Below are positions 1 to 7,078 of a stretch of DNA of 8,473 nucleotides, in pieces. Both the position numbers and the translations under genes were made by a program. Position 1 is the stretch's first letter; each line of letters starts with the position of its first letter. Source of the DNA: Candidatus Njordarchaeum guaymasense (GTDB taxonomy: Archaea > Asgardarchaeota > Njordarchaeia > Njordarchaeales > Njordarchaeaceae); the NCBI GenBank assembly GCA_030587605.1, contig JAUQYT010000353.1, forward strand, positions 1 through 8,473, written 5' to 3'. Below the pieces are notes generated by a model. That model made no database searches. It had not been told where the DNA came from and saw only the letters and a list, made by a program, of their open reading frames with translations.

Positions 1-841
1 GTGAGAACGGGAAATCTGAGGCAAAGAGCATACGATCTGCTCCAATTCTATCCAAGGCTTCCTTTATTCCCTCAACCGGCTGAATACTGCAGTCGACGTA
101 AGCATTCTTGTATTTCTCCGCTAAGGCCAGCGCTTCATCCCTCTGAGTTGCTTGTCCCATGTGCCCCAGGATGAAATTCACTTTTGGAAACTTCGAGATG
201 ATCTCCTCAAAGTTCTCCACACGTGCAAGGCGCCTGCGATCCTCGCTCTGGAAGACGTAGTAGGTGCTTTCCCCTGTGTGGAACAAAACGGGTCGACCGT
301 ACTTTTGGTACTCTTCCATGAGTTCCTCGACCGATGGGTCAGATGGATGTACGCCTTGTACGATTGGGTGGAGCTTTAAGCCGCGGCAACCGCTCTTCAT
401 ATACCTTTCAATTTTCTCGAGTTTCTCAGGGTCCTTGGGGTGCACGGAAGCGAAGGTAAGAATGTTCTTGTGTTTCTTGCAGATCTCGATGTTTGCCTGC
501 GTCTGCCTGAGTGGCTCAATCGGCAGAAGCACGCTGTAGTCAACGCGATTCTTCTTCATCGTACCAAGCAAGTTCTCCAATGTGGCTGCATTGCTCTTGT
601 CTTGGTTGAAAACTGCTTCAAGGATCCTCATACCGCGCTCGCCTAGCGCCATCATTCCATCAATATACTTTAGCATCTCTGGAGATATTGTTTCCTGCAT
701 CTTGGCAATATCAAACTCGGACCGCTCATAGAAGTAAGCCCAGTCGGGGATCTCGGAATAAGGTTCGTAGGGCTCATATGGGAAGAGAGGTCTTCCGGAA
801 ATCAGGTCACCGACATGAGTGTGAACATCAATCATCTTCAT
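1..841 (-). CDS. Amidohydrolase-2 family metal-dependent hydrolase or decarboxylase, C-terminus cut by window edge
   Basis: Reading from the ATG at 841 gives 280 residues with no stop before the left edge. It is a TIM-barrel amidohydrolase of the PF04909 type. Visible metal-site features are the N-terminal HTH (His7, His9), LKLHP (His158), FHTG (His188), LGHMG (His227) and the late acidic FASDFP (Asp276), in family order. Such proteins hydrolyse or decarboxylate small carbon substrates using one bound divalent metal; the substrate here cannot be told. An insert-like segment at about residues 12-80, rich in Pro and Tyr at its start, separates the HxH strand from the rest of the barrel. A GAGAGG ribosome site lies about 9 nt before the ATG (851-856). 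A second ATG two codons in (835) is possible. The missing C-terminus is probably short, some 30-60 residues by family length. A decayed relative lies just upstream at 1132-1407. Family is sure, reaction unknown. Confidence 0.9.
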   Translation of the reverse strand, partial: MKMIDVHTHVGDLISGRPLFPYEPYEPYSEIPDWAYFYERSEFDIAKMQETISPEMLKYIDGMMALGERGMRILEAVFNQDKSNAATLENLLGTMKKNRVDYSVLLPIEPLRQTQANIEICKKHKNILTFASVHPKDPEKLEKIERYMKSGCRGLKLHPIVQGVHPSDPSVEELMEEYQKYGRPVLFHTGESTYYVFQSEDRRRLARVENFEEIISKFPKVNFILGHMGQATQRDEALALAEKYKNAYVDCSIQPVEGIKEALDRIGADRMLFASDFPFS

Positions 842-922
842 GCCTCAACGCCTCTCATTGTGAGTTACTGATCGATTGAACACTATCTTCGTTTCTTTCC
901 TCTATCCTATTTGGGTGATTGA

Positions 923-930
923 CATAAAAC
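923..930 (-). promoter_or_regulatory. Candidate TATA box for the amidohydrolase gene
   Basis: On the minus strand this reads GTTTTATG, an archaeal TATA-like element. Transcription would start near 899, giving a leader of about 58 nt that includes the GAGAGG ribosome site. Seen by eye only; short AT-rich matches are common. Confidence 0.4.
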
Positions 931-1011
931 ACTTTGCTTCACCCCAAACACAAGCATCATGATCCAGCTTAGTCTGAGTTAACCATCCTTGTTCGAAGGC
1001 TAAGTTGGAAG

Positions 1012-1113
1012 TTACAGCATCCGTCGTACATCACGCAACATGTTCGAGCGCGCTTTGAGATGTTCGATGTGAAATGTTGGTTGTCTATGGTCACCGAAGT
1101 TGGCGTCAGCCAT
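1012..1113 (-). CDS. Possible 33-residue small ORF in the intergenic stretch
   Basis: An ATG-started frame (beginning MADANFGDH, ending RDVRRML) lies between the amidohydrolase promoter and the amidohydrolase remnant. It has no clear ribosome site and I recognise no family. It is basic, and its last 15 residues could form an amphipathic helix. It may be chance, or a further scrap of decayed coding DNA, since it sits directly downstream of the remnant's stop on the same strand. It is recorded because the surrounding 600 bp hold no intact gene. Confidence 0.12.
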   Translation of the reverse strand: MADANFGDHRQPTFHIEHLKARSNMLRDVRRML

Positions 1114-1131
1114 CTACTCTAAGCAACGGTT

Positions 1132-1407
1132 TCACACCTTACTAGTCAGGCGTTCAGCGTTCCTATAGAGTGCTTTCTCCACCGCGTTCTTCCTGTAACG
1201 GTGCGGTCCTCGTGTGCAGTGTGAGCCTCCTGAAACGAGTGCGGAAAGTCTGGTGCAAGGAGCATATACTTCGTGCCGATTCTGTTCGGGACCAACAGTA
1301 TAGCCCCGATTAGCTGAAGACTTTTTCAATGATTCTCGTTCCCCGGTCTTCCAATGCAAGCATCACGTCATGGCATCTCAGCGTCTTCTGAGCGCCACTA
1401 AGTAGCC
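1132..1407 (-). pseudogene. Decayed, internally deleted amidohydrolase, paralogue of the gene at 1-841
   Basis: Three minus-strand pieces in order match the amidohydrolase family but lie in different frames. The first, at about 1407-1315, contains LALEDRGTRIIEKVFS; over its last 27 residues 12 match residues 53-79 of the neighbouring intact protein (MALGERGMRILEAVFN). It ends at TAA. The second, at about 1314-1230, contains NRIGTKYMLLAPDFPHSF, which aligns with DRIGADRMLFASDFPFSH at residues 264 onward, including the catalytic-type Asp. The third, at about 1203-1132, ends in VEKALYRNAERLTSKV plus a stop, resembling the usual amidohydrolase C-terminus (EKILxxNAxRL). About 180 residues between pieces one and two are missing, the N-terminus is absent, and at least two frame changes occur. 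I read this as a dead duplicate. A 75-residue open frame at 1132-1359 spans part of it but is not a natural gene. Confidence 0.72.
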
Positions 1408-1441
1408 AAAATTGGGCGTTCGTAATTCGAATTAATGATGT

Positions 1442-2611
1442 TTGTCTTCTGAAATCGATAAATGGATAGTATTTATTGATGGCAGCACTATTGCGATCTA
1501 TATGCGTGCTGGTGGAGCTCTCCTAGAGGATCTGTACTTGAAACAAAACCTCTCAATTGGCAGGATTGCAGAACTCTTTGGAAGTAGTCGAAGTACGGTA
1601 ATCTATTGGATGGAAAAACTTGGAATAAGAAGGCGAAGGGCTGGACGACATAGCAGAATCGGTGTCACCAAGGAAGAACTTCATGACATGTATTGGAGGA
1701 AGAATTTTTCAACTTCGCAAATATCGGAGATTCTAGGGATTCATAGAGTGAGTGCTTTTCGTCTCCTCAGGAAGAACGGGATACAACTGAGAGACCAGAA
1801 AGTCGTAGCGTCGGAAATAGCACGAAACCGAGCATATGTGAGATCTTCCTTCACAGGTGACAGACTTCAGAAGCAGTACCTCTTGGGATTGTCTGAAGAT
1901 TTGTCTGTCGAGGAAAGATCAAAATGGACAGTTGCAGTCTCGCTTTCAACCGCGAATCCGGCAATGTTGAAGCTATTCAAGATTTGTCTTCAAAAATATG
2001 GGCATGTTGCAAAGTATCCCGCTTTTGATGCTAAGAATGGATACTACTGGAGAACGTACGTCTACTTGGACAGGTCTTTTGAATTCATGGTCGAGAGTAA
2101 GAGAGGCTATAGCTTAGAATCCCTGTCAAACAGCGAGTTCTACTCAAGGCTAGCAGGTCTGATCGATGCGGAAGGGTCAGTTCTCATCGTGAAAAACCAT
2201 AAACACATAGGCAGGTCAGTCGTGATAGCAAACGAAAGAATCGGGCTCATAGACGGAATATGCAAGAAACTGATCAAGCTCGGATATCATCCTAACAAGT
2301 ACGCGTACAAGAGAAAAGGCGAAGCCTCTTTTGTTGGCAATTCGAAAACAAGTTACAGAAGAACCCTATGGGTAGCGAGCTTGAACAGAAAAAAGGAAGT
2401 GGCAACTCTACTTGAAAAGGTTCAACTCAGAAACGAACACAAGATCTTAAAGGCGAGATTTCTAAGTGAATCGTTAGGTCTCATCCGCTGGGACAGTATC
2501 AGAACTAAACTGGGATGCTTGAAATCACGATTGGTCTCTGAAACCAGCAGATCTAGGGAAATTGCAAGAGTGGAGCTTCTCAAGAGAAATTCATCTACGG
2601 AGTATACTTAG
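1442..2611 (+). CDS. LAGLIDADG homing-endonuclease-like protein with two N-terminal HTH units
   Basis: The open frame can begin at TTG 1442 (389 residues). ATG 1502 (369 residues) is more likely, as a TATA-like element lies 27 bp before it and no ribosome site is seen. In the long numbering, residues 26-65 and 77-117 are two similar HTH units, with cores IAELFGSSRSTVIYW and ISEILGIHRVSAFRL, like those of resolvases and invertases. A LAGLIDADG module follows: a degenerate first motif near 145-155 (QYLLGLSEDLS) with STANPAMLKLF at 169-179, and a clear second motif LAGLIDAEG at 237-245. Two motifs in one chain suggest a monomeric, pseudo-symmetric fold that cuts or binds long DNA sites. It is not embedded in an intron or intein that I can see, so it is freestanding. 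Its end overlaps the opposing DUF72 gene by 21 bp. It may be an active endonuclease or a DNA-binding protein derived from one; the acidic residues Glu152 or Asp153 and Asp242 or Glu244 leave activity possible. Confidence 0.85.
   Translation: MSSEIDKWIVFIDGSTIAIYMRAGGALLEDLYLKQNLSIGRIAELFGSSRSTVIYWMEKLGIRRRRAGRHSRIGVTKEELHDMYWRKNFSTSQISEILGIHRVSAFRLLRKNGIQLRDQKVVASEIARNRAYVRSSFTGDRLQKQYLLGLSEDLSVEERSKWTVAVSLSTANPAMLKLFKICLQKYGHVAKYPAFDAKNGYYWRTYVYLDRSFEFMVESKRGYSLESLSNSEFYSRLAGLIDAEGSVLIVKNHKHIGRSVVIANERIGLIDGICKKLIKLGYHPNKYAYKRKGEASFVGNSKTSYRRTLWVASLNRKKEVATLLEKVQLRNEHKILKARFLSESLGLIRWDSIRTKLGCLKSRLVSETSRSREIARVELLKRNSSTEYT
1472..1477 (+). promoter_or_regulatory. Candidate TATA box for the LAGLIDADG gene
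   Basis: TTTATT is centred about 27 bp before the ATG at 1502, the spacing expected for a leaderless archaeal transcript beginning at that codon. It lies inside the longer open frame that could begin with TTG at 1442. This favours 1502 as the true start. Confidence 0.4.
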
Positions 2612-3283
2612 CATTCTGACTGCATTATCTCTCATATTCGCATTATTGTTGAAGTAGACGTAGATTTTCTTCGGGCTCGTTGCCATGATCTTGTGTTTTA
2701 TCTCATTCAACTCCTTGTCTGAGTAGTTGTGGGAGTACCAGGAGCTTCTCCCGTGAATTCTCTCGTACACTATTCCACTTGTGTTGAACACGTCCAACGG
2801 AAAATCCGGACTGTCAATACTTACCCAAGTCACCCCGAGCCGCTTTGCCCAAGTGATCCACTTCTGGTCGAACCACTCCATGTTTCTAACTTCGAGGGCA
2901 AATCTTTCAGCCAGTTTTGTCTTTTTGATGAATTCCTCGAGCTTGGCGGCAATTGACGGCTTCGCTTGTGGCGGAAGTTGAAACAAGTAGAAGTCAATGT
3001 TCGCTTCCAATGGCTTAAAGAGGTCAGCGAATTTCTCCCAAGAGGAGAAACCTCTCTCACTAAACTTGTATTGGTGGGTGATTAGGCGGTTTACCTTTAT
3101 TGTCCACCTCAGTTTCTCACCCTTGGACGACCAAGCCTTCACTTGGTTCGGAAAAGGGAACCTGTAGAAACTCGCATTCAGCTCCACAGAGTTCAAGCCG
3201 GAGTTATCCAAGTACCAATCGAGATTTCCCTTCAAATTCCAGGAATACATCCAACCAGAGGTTCCAACGTAGATTTCCATCAT
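2591..3283 (-). CDS. DUF72 (YecE-like) family protein
   Basis: The 230-residue product matches DUF72 (PF01904), a TIM-barrel-like family of unproven function. Characteristic stretches occur in order: VGTSGWMYSW at 6-15, ELNASFYRFP at 34-43, WTIKVNRLITH at 60-70, FQLPP at 101-105, FALEVRNMEWF at 128-138, YERIHGR at 173-179 and YVYFNNN at 208-214. Length is normal for the compact archaeal forms. Two adjacent ATGs (3283 and 3280) are possible starts; GGAG lies 6 nt before the first. A TATA-like element at 3325-3333 would give a leader of about 20 nt. Its last codons overlap the end of the opposing LAGLIDADG gene by 21 bp, so the two transcripts converge. No partner gene suggests a role. Confidence 0.92.
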   Translation of the reverse strand: MMEIYVGTSGWMYSWNLKGNLDWYLDNSGLNSVELNASFYRFPFPNQVKAWSSKGEKLRWTIKVNRLITHQYKFSERGFSSWEKFADLFKPLEANIDFYLFQLPPQAKPSIAAKLEEFIKKTKLAERFALEVRNMEWFDQKWITWAKRLGVTWVSIDSPDFPLDVFNTSGIVYERIHGRSSWYSHNYSDKELNEIKHKIMATSPKKIYVYFNNNANMRDNAVRMLSILRR

Positions 3284-3324
3284 TTTCCGCTCCGCTTTCT
3301 CATGCTCTAGAAACTTTACCAGTT

Positions 3325-3333
3325 CATATATAG
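3325..3333. promoter_or_regulatory. Divergent TATA-like element between the DUF72 gene and the small membrane gene
   Basis: CATATATAG reads as a TATA-like box on either strand. Leftward it would place the DUF72 start site near 3302. Rightward it would give a start near 3356 and a leader of about 50 nt for the frame beginning at 3407. The sharing is inferred from position. Confidence 0.4.
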
Positions 3334-3406
3334 ATAAACGTCCTACCAGATACTGTTGTTGATCCGATTGCCGAGATACTGAACAAGTTCTAAGGAGGGG
3401 TGGGTA

Positions 3407-3635
3407 ATGGTCAGTGAGGAAACCTGGCGCGCTTTTTCAATGGCGTTTGGCGGTGGCCTTATAACGTTTGTCATTGGAAACGTTTTTACTGTTTGGTCAA
3501 GAGGCTATAACAAGTGGCGCGGCCGCTGGCGTGTTGATGTACCGCATTCTCTTTGGATTTCTAGCTTTTCTCATGATAGGCTATGCACTCTTCTCGATAG
3601 TTAGGACGGAAACTTCGCGACTGTCCCGAAGCTAG
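3407..3635 (+). pseudogene. Small two-helix membrane protein gene broken by a single-base frameshift
   Basis: Translation clearly starts at ATG 3407, because AGGAGGGG (3393-3400) sits 6 nt before it. The first 38 residues contain one hydrophobic helix (about 10-30, FGGGLITFVIGNVFTVW) and the basic SRGYNKWR. In this frame the reading then turns polar and ends at 3604. In the +1 frame, from about 3522, it continues as AAGVLMYRILFGFLAFLMIG and on to SIVRTETSRLSRS, stopping at 3633-3635. Dropping one base in GCGCGGCC joins the two into a coherent protein of about 75 residues with two helices and a basic loop. This is either decay or a sequence error in the GC-rich run around a GCGGCCGC site (3518-3525). 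I do not recognise the family. It is divergent from the DUF72 gene. Confidence 0.6.
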
Positions 3636-3945
3636 AAGCTCGCTATGAAATAGGAACAGACTACGTTGGTCTTCCGAGAGGATCGTATCATATGCGCTGG
3701 AACACTTGTCAAGACTTTCCTTATCTTATTCTTGAAGCGGTTCATCCGTGTGTTTCTAAGTCAGCAAAGTCTTAAATGCCCGAAACATGTTGCATATGTC
3801 AAATATCAGACTTCTGTTAAGCCTAATTGGCTGAACCTCTTTGAGGTTTTGAAGGACACATGCGAGTGCGTGAGATGACACGAAAATAGCTAGTGCAACA
3901 CATCCATTCTATAGCACCACCGCAAGCAGGAGACTTCGAAGTGCT
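3636..3945. other. Spacer of about 310 bp before the MFS gene, no convincing gene
   Basis: A 70-residue open frame (TTG 3666 to 3878) crosses it but has no ribosome site and no family resemblance. A TATA-like CTTAAATG near 3772-3779 stands about 20 bp before an ATG at 3797 that opens only a 12-residue frame (MSNIRLLLSLIG). AACCTC-TTT-GAGGTT (3834-3848) is a perfect 6-bp inverted repeat followed by two further T. AAAATAGC at 3883-3890 is a possible TATA box for the MFS gene, placing its start near 3913. It may be a former gene too degraded to name. Confidence 0.4.
3834..3848 (+). terminator. Small perfect hairpin followed by T residues
   Basis: AACCTC and GAGGTT pair over 6 bp around a TTT loop, and the run continues with TT. 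It could end transcripts coming from the small membrane gene upstream. The stem is short and no other evidence supports it. Confidence 0.25.
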
Positions 3946-5124
3946 ATGCCAAGACACCCAACCACGCGGCTCACAGCAACACCACTTGCGATTACGCTGT
4001 TATCATCGTTCGCCACGTCATGTGCTGCCATTTTTGTCCCAATTCTCGCAGAGCAGCTGGGTGCTGACGATACACTGATCGGGATCATCGGGGCTGTCAA
4101 CGCTCTAGCTCTTTTCGTTTCATCGTACATCTTTGGAAGGGAATCAGATGTACACGGTCGAATACTCTACATCAAAATAGGTCTCGGCACATCGATCATA
4201 GCATTTCTCATCCAAGTTCTGTCGGACCCAACTTTCTTTGCTCCAATCTTGGCACATCCATGGTTGCTGGCACTCTCGCGATTTCTCGCAGGATTCACAG
4301 CCGGGATAAGTCCTGCTGCCCTGGCAGCTTATGTCTATGACACAAGAGGTAGCCTCGGGAAATTCTCTGCATACGGGTCTCTTGGCTCGGGTCTAGGCAA
4401 CTTGGTTGCTGGACTAGTCGCCTTGACGGCTACGTTAGTCGCTGGATTCGTCTCGTTGTACTTAGGCGTGTTCATTATCAGCTCCTTCTCCTTCCTAATC
4501 GCCTTCCTCATCTCCCTGCCAATGTCCTCCAAGAATAGCATGCACCTGAAAGTTCCATTCTTCCCAACGGCTATAATGAAAAAGAACTGGTACGTGTATT
4601 CAGCTTTCTTCTTCAGGCACTTCGGGGCAAACGCCATATGGGTTATCTACCCGCTTTTCATACTGAGCGTTGGAGGAAACGAGTTCTGGATTGGAGTCAT
4701 CTACTTCCTGAACGCCTCCACCCAGTTCTTCATTATGCAGCTTCTCGGGAGGTTCAGCGATAGACGATTGCTCGGTGCAGGCCTGCTTCTATCTGCAACC
4801 ACATTCGTGGCGATCTCACTGAGCCAAAGCTTCTATTGGTTACTACCGACACAGTTGCTGCTGGGATCTGCATGGTCATGCCTTTACGTCGGGTCACTCG
4901 TCTTCTTGATGGAACACAACATAGAGAAAGCCACCTCAACCGGCATACTGAACTCGGTGGCAAATCTCGCTACTGTCCTGGGAAGCCTGCTGGGAGGCGT
5001 TGTTTCACAGTTCTTCGGCTATTTGGCGACGATGTACATGGCGGCGATACTGACCTTGTTCGGATACATCCTGTTCAAGGTCGGAGTAAGGAGAGCATTC
5101 AGAGTCACAGAACGGAAACACTGA
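3946..5124 (+). CDS. Major facilitator superfamily (MFS) transporter
   Basis: The 392-residue product is almost entirely hydrophobic, with about 12 membrane helices expected, the normal length and helix count for MFS. The loop between helices 2 and 3 carries the motif GRESDVHGRI (64-73), matching the family GxxxDxxGR signature. The related loop after helix 8 carries GRFSDRR (268-274). A charged break at about 195-214 is the central cytoplasmic loop between the two six-helix halves. Its overall look is that of drug or metabolite exporters, but the substrate and direction cannot be read. The ATG at 3946 has AGGAG (3928-3932) 13 nt before it, rather far, so initiation may be weak. The gene converges on the aldehyde oxidoreductase with a 34-bp gap, so the two are not co-transcribed. 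Confidence 0.92.
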   Translation: MPRHPTTRLTATPLAITLLSSFATSCAAIFVPILAEQLGADDTLIGIIGAVNALALFVSSYIFGRESDVHGRILYIKIGLGTSIIAFLIQVLSDPTFFAPILAHPWLLALSRFLAGFTAGISPAALAAYVYDTRGSLGKFSAYGSLGSGLGNLVAGLVALTATLVAGFVSLYLGVFIISSFSFLIAFLISLPMSSKNSMHLKVPFFPTAIMKKNWYVYSAFFFRHFGANAIWVIYPLFILSVGGNEFWIGVIYFLNASTQFFIMQLLGRFSDRRLLGAGLLLSATTFVAISLSQSFYWLLPTQLLLGSAWSCLYVGSLVFLMEHNIEKATSTGILNSVANLATVLGSLLGGVVSQFFGYLATMYMAAILTLFGYILFKVGVRRAFRVTERKH

Positions 5125-5147
5125 TGAACCAAGAATGGAGACCTACG

Positions 5148-5176
5148 ATCGAATTTGGCTAGGTGCCAAGATCGAT
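5148..5176. terminator. Imperfect hairpin between convergent MFS and oxidoreductase genes
   Basis: Arms 5148-5159 (ATCGAATTTGGC) and 5165-5176 (GCCAAGATCGAT) pair at 10 of 12 positions around a 5-base loop. The structure covers the oxidoreductase stop codon and begins 23 bp after the MFS stop. It could end both transcripts, though archaeal termination often relies on T-runs, which are not prominent here. Confidence 0.35.
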
Positions 5177-7069
5177 TCCTAATGCTCTGAGTTTAGCGCC
5201 GCTTGGGATCCCTGTCTCCTTGTTCCATCCCCGTTCATCGTAGTATTCTTCAATAAGTCGAGAGGCGACATCCTTTGTTATTTCCTTTCCAGCGTAGAAG
5301 TCGAGCAACTTGAGCTCAAAGTTCCCTGCACGTAGGGGTGTGAACCATTGTTCAGGGAACTTATCAGAACCACTGTCAAATCCTTCTCTGAAGTTTATGA
5401 TACGTAGAAGGTTCCAGCTGCGCTCAGCAGCCTGCAACAGTTGCTCAGAAGTCCTCTCGATTCCCGTGGCAGCCGAGTAAAGTCTGGCGCATAGGTCAGC
5501 GCTATAGAACCTGTTTATGTGAGCCCTAGCACAGATTCCCAACGAAGACAGGAGAGTATACCAGTCCTCGGCATACCTTGTGAGTCTTCCGACATTTATC
5601 CCCATCTCGGGGCTAGGAGGCTTGTAGATTCTCTGAACAGCGTCTTTCGGTAGGCCCATTCGCTCAAAGTGCCTAAGGAAATGATCCAGAGGTCGTCCAG
5701 GCGCGAGGTACGTAGGTGAACCACCAGAAGCAACATGCGCTCCCCGCGGATTCACGACCTGCTCGAACTCCATAGTACCAAGTCTCAGCATCCTAGGATC
5801 CCAAACTACGTCAAATCCCTTTATGTTTGTAGTGTACTTTTCTGAGCCTCTGATCGACCCAACTATGGTTCTCCATCCACCAGCTAAGATGCTTCCGAGC
5901 CACCCCTTTCGCTTTGAAATAAACCCGATCAGCCACATCATTGTTTCAAAGTCCTTCTTAGGCTCAACACCATCAGTCACTTCCGTCGTTATGAGCCCAT
6001 CCCGATACATATCGGAGACGGCGCCCAAGAGTGACATCGCAGCGTAAAGATCAAGCCCGCTTCTGTTCAAGGCATCCAAACACTTCACAGCTTGCCTATG
6101 ATTCGTGATTCCATCAACCAATAGAAGCCAGAAAGCGTTCATGACAGACGTCATGTGAGTCGTCAGACCCCCGAACTCCCCATCTTTCTTCACCTCGAGG
6201 ATGTCTTTGTCTCCCAAGGGGCATGACGGACAGGCTCTGCGTGCCTTCTTCAAACTCTCAAGGTAAAGCTTCTCGGTGCACTCTGCAGCCTTCTCTCTTC
6301 CACCAGTCGCTCCAACCGCCATTGAGACTGGCGCCCCACTTAGCATGCCTAAGTCTACAACCGCGCTGCGCTTCGGGTAGTCAAAGATCTCTTTCATCAA
6401 ACTCTTGCACAATTCCCGGAATTCCTTTGGTATCGCCACCTCAACTCCCCGAGTTCCCTTCGCGACGATAGCTTTCAAGTTCTTGGCGCCCATAACAGCG
6501 CCCAAGCCACCTCTTCCGATGGTTGAAGACTTGTCGACGAGGGCAAGAGAGAACCTAACTAGTTTCTCTCCCGACGGTCCGATTGAGATCACGCTTGAGC
6601 CTCTGTAGAACTCAGCGAGCCTATTGTAGGTTTCATTAGTGTCTAGACCCCACAACCCACCTGCGTTAACGATATCGACATCGCCATCATATATTTTCAA
6701 GTGGCATGGGCTCTCAGACCGTCCCGTGATAACGACGTGGTCGAAACCTGCATTCTTAAGCATCAAACCGAAACGCATGCTACCACACGCCACGCTGATT
6801 GCTCCGGATAATGGAAACTTGGTCGTTACCACAGTTCTCGATGACCCGGGAGCGCTAGTCCCGACAAGCGGACCAACACCAAGAATGACCGAGTTCTGTG
6901 GCGAAAAGGGATCAACTTTAGGCGGTATCAAATCAGAAGCCAGCTTCACATTGACTCCAAAGCCACCAGCAAAGTCATGAATCAAGGAATCTTCCAGAGG
7001 CTCCTCACCAATCTTACCGGATGTCAGATCTACCTTCAGTATTCGCCCAGCGTAACCATGCGTTGCCAT
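5159..7069 (-). CDS. Tungsten-dependent aldehyde:ferredoxin oxidoreductase family protein, catalytic subunit
   Basis: At 636 residues this is full length for the AOR family (about 600-640). Members oxidise aldehydes to carboxylic acids, or act on related substrates, with a tungsto-bispterin cofactor and one [4Fe-4S] cluster. The N-terminal domain (about 5-210) starts with the typical GYAGRILKVDLTSG and ends with GRGGLGAVMGAKNLKAI (185-201), a pterin-binding signature. Cluster ligands in the family are CxxCxxxC plus a late Cys. Here the first part reads CPSCPLGD (280-287), so the third ligand position is Asp287; the late one is Cys513 in SSLGICAR. ATG 7069 follows AGGAG (7076-7080) by 6 nt, and that site overlaps the stop of the upstream ferredoxin gene, indicating coupled translation. 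The ferredoxin product is the likely electron partner. The substrate cannot be predicted. No signal peptide is seen, so it is cytoplasmic. Confidence 0.95.
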   Translation of the reverse strand: MATHGYAGRILKVDLTSGKIGEEPLEDSLIHDFAGGFGVNVKLASDLIPPKVDPFSPQNSVILGVGPLVGTSAPGSSRTVVTTKFPLSGAISVACGSMRFGLMLKNAGFDHVVITGRSESPCHLKIYDGDVDIVNAGGLWGLDTNETYNRLAEFYRGSSVISIGPSGEKLVRFSLALVDKSSTIGRGGLGAVMGAKNLKAIVAKGTRGVEVAIPKEFRELCKSLMKEIFDYPKRSAVVDLGMLSGAPVSMAVGATGGREKAAECTEKLYLESLKKARRACPSCPLGDKDILEVKKDGEFGGLTTHMTSVMNAFWLLLVDGITNHRQAVKCLDALNRSGLDLYAAMSLLGAVSDMYRDGLITTEVTDGVEPKKDFETMMWLIGFISKRKGWLGSILAGGWRTIVGSIRGSEKYTTNIKGFDVVWDPRMLRLGTMEFEQVVNPRGAHVASGGSPTYLAPGRPLDHFLRHFERMGLPKDAVQRIYKPPSPEMGINVGRLTRYAEDWYTLLSSLGICARAHINRFYSADLCARLYSAATGIERTSEQLLQAAERSWNLLRIINFREGFDSGSDKFPEQWFTPLRAGNFELKLLDFYAGKEITKDVASRLIEEYYDERGWNKETGIPSGAKLRALGIDLGT

Positions 7070-7078
7070 TTCTGTCTC

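Noticed and set aside
985..1006. T-arm-like GTTCGAA suggesting a tRNA gene
   Set aside because: It is a local palindrome (CCTTGTTCGAAGG); no acceptor stem, D-arm or anticodon arm fits around it on either strand.
1132..1359. 75-residue minus-strand open frame as a gene
   Set aside because: Only its C-terminal third resembles a protein family; the better reading is a multi-frame amidohydrolase remnant.
1442..2611. LAGLIDADG ORF as part of an intein or intron
   Set aside because: No splice-site cysteine or serine blocks, no flanking extein frames, and no tRNA or rRNA sequence on either side.
3666..3878. 70-residue open frame from a TTG
   Set aside because: No ribosome site, no recognisable family and low-quality composition; likely chance in a spacer.
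4335..4637. 100-residue antisense open frame within the MFS gene
   Set aside because: It is the shadow of a well-supported membrane transporter and shows no domain.
3946..7069. MFS transporter and aldehyde oxidoreductase as one operon
   Set aside because: They lie on opposite strands and converge; only proximity links them.
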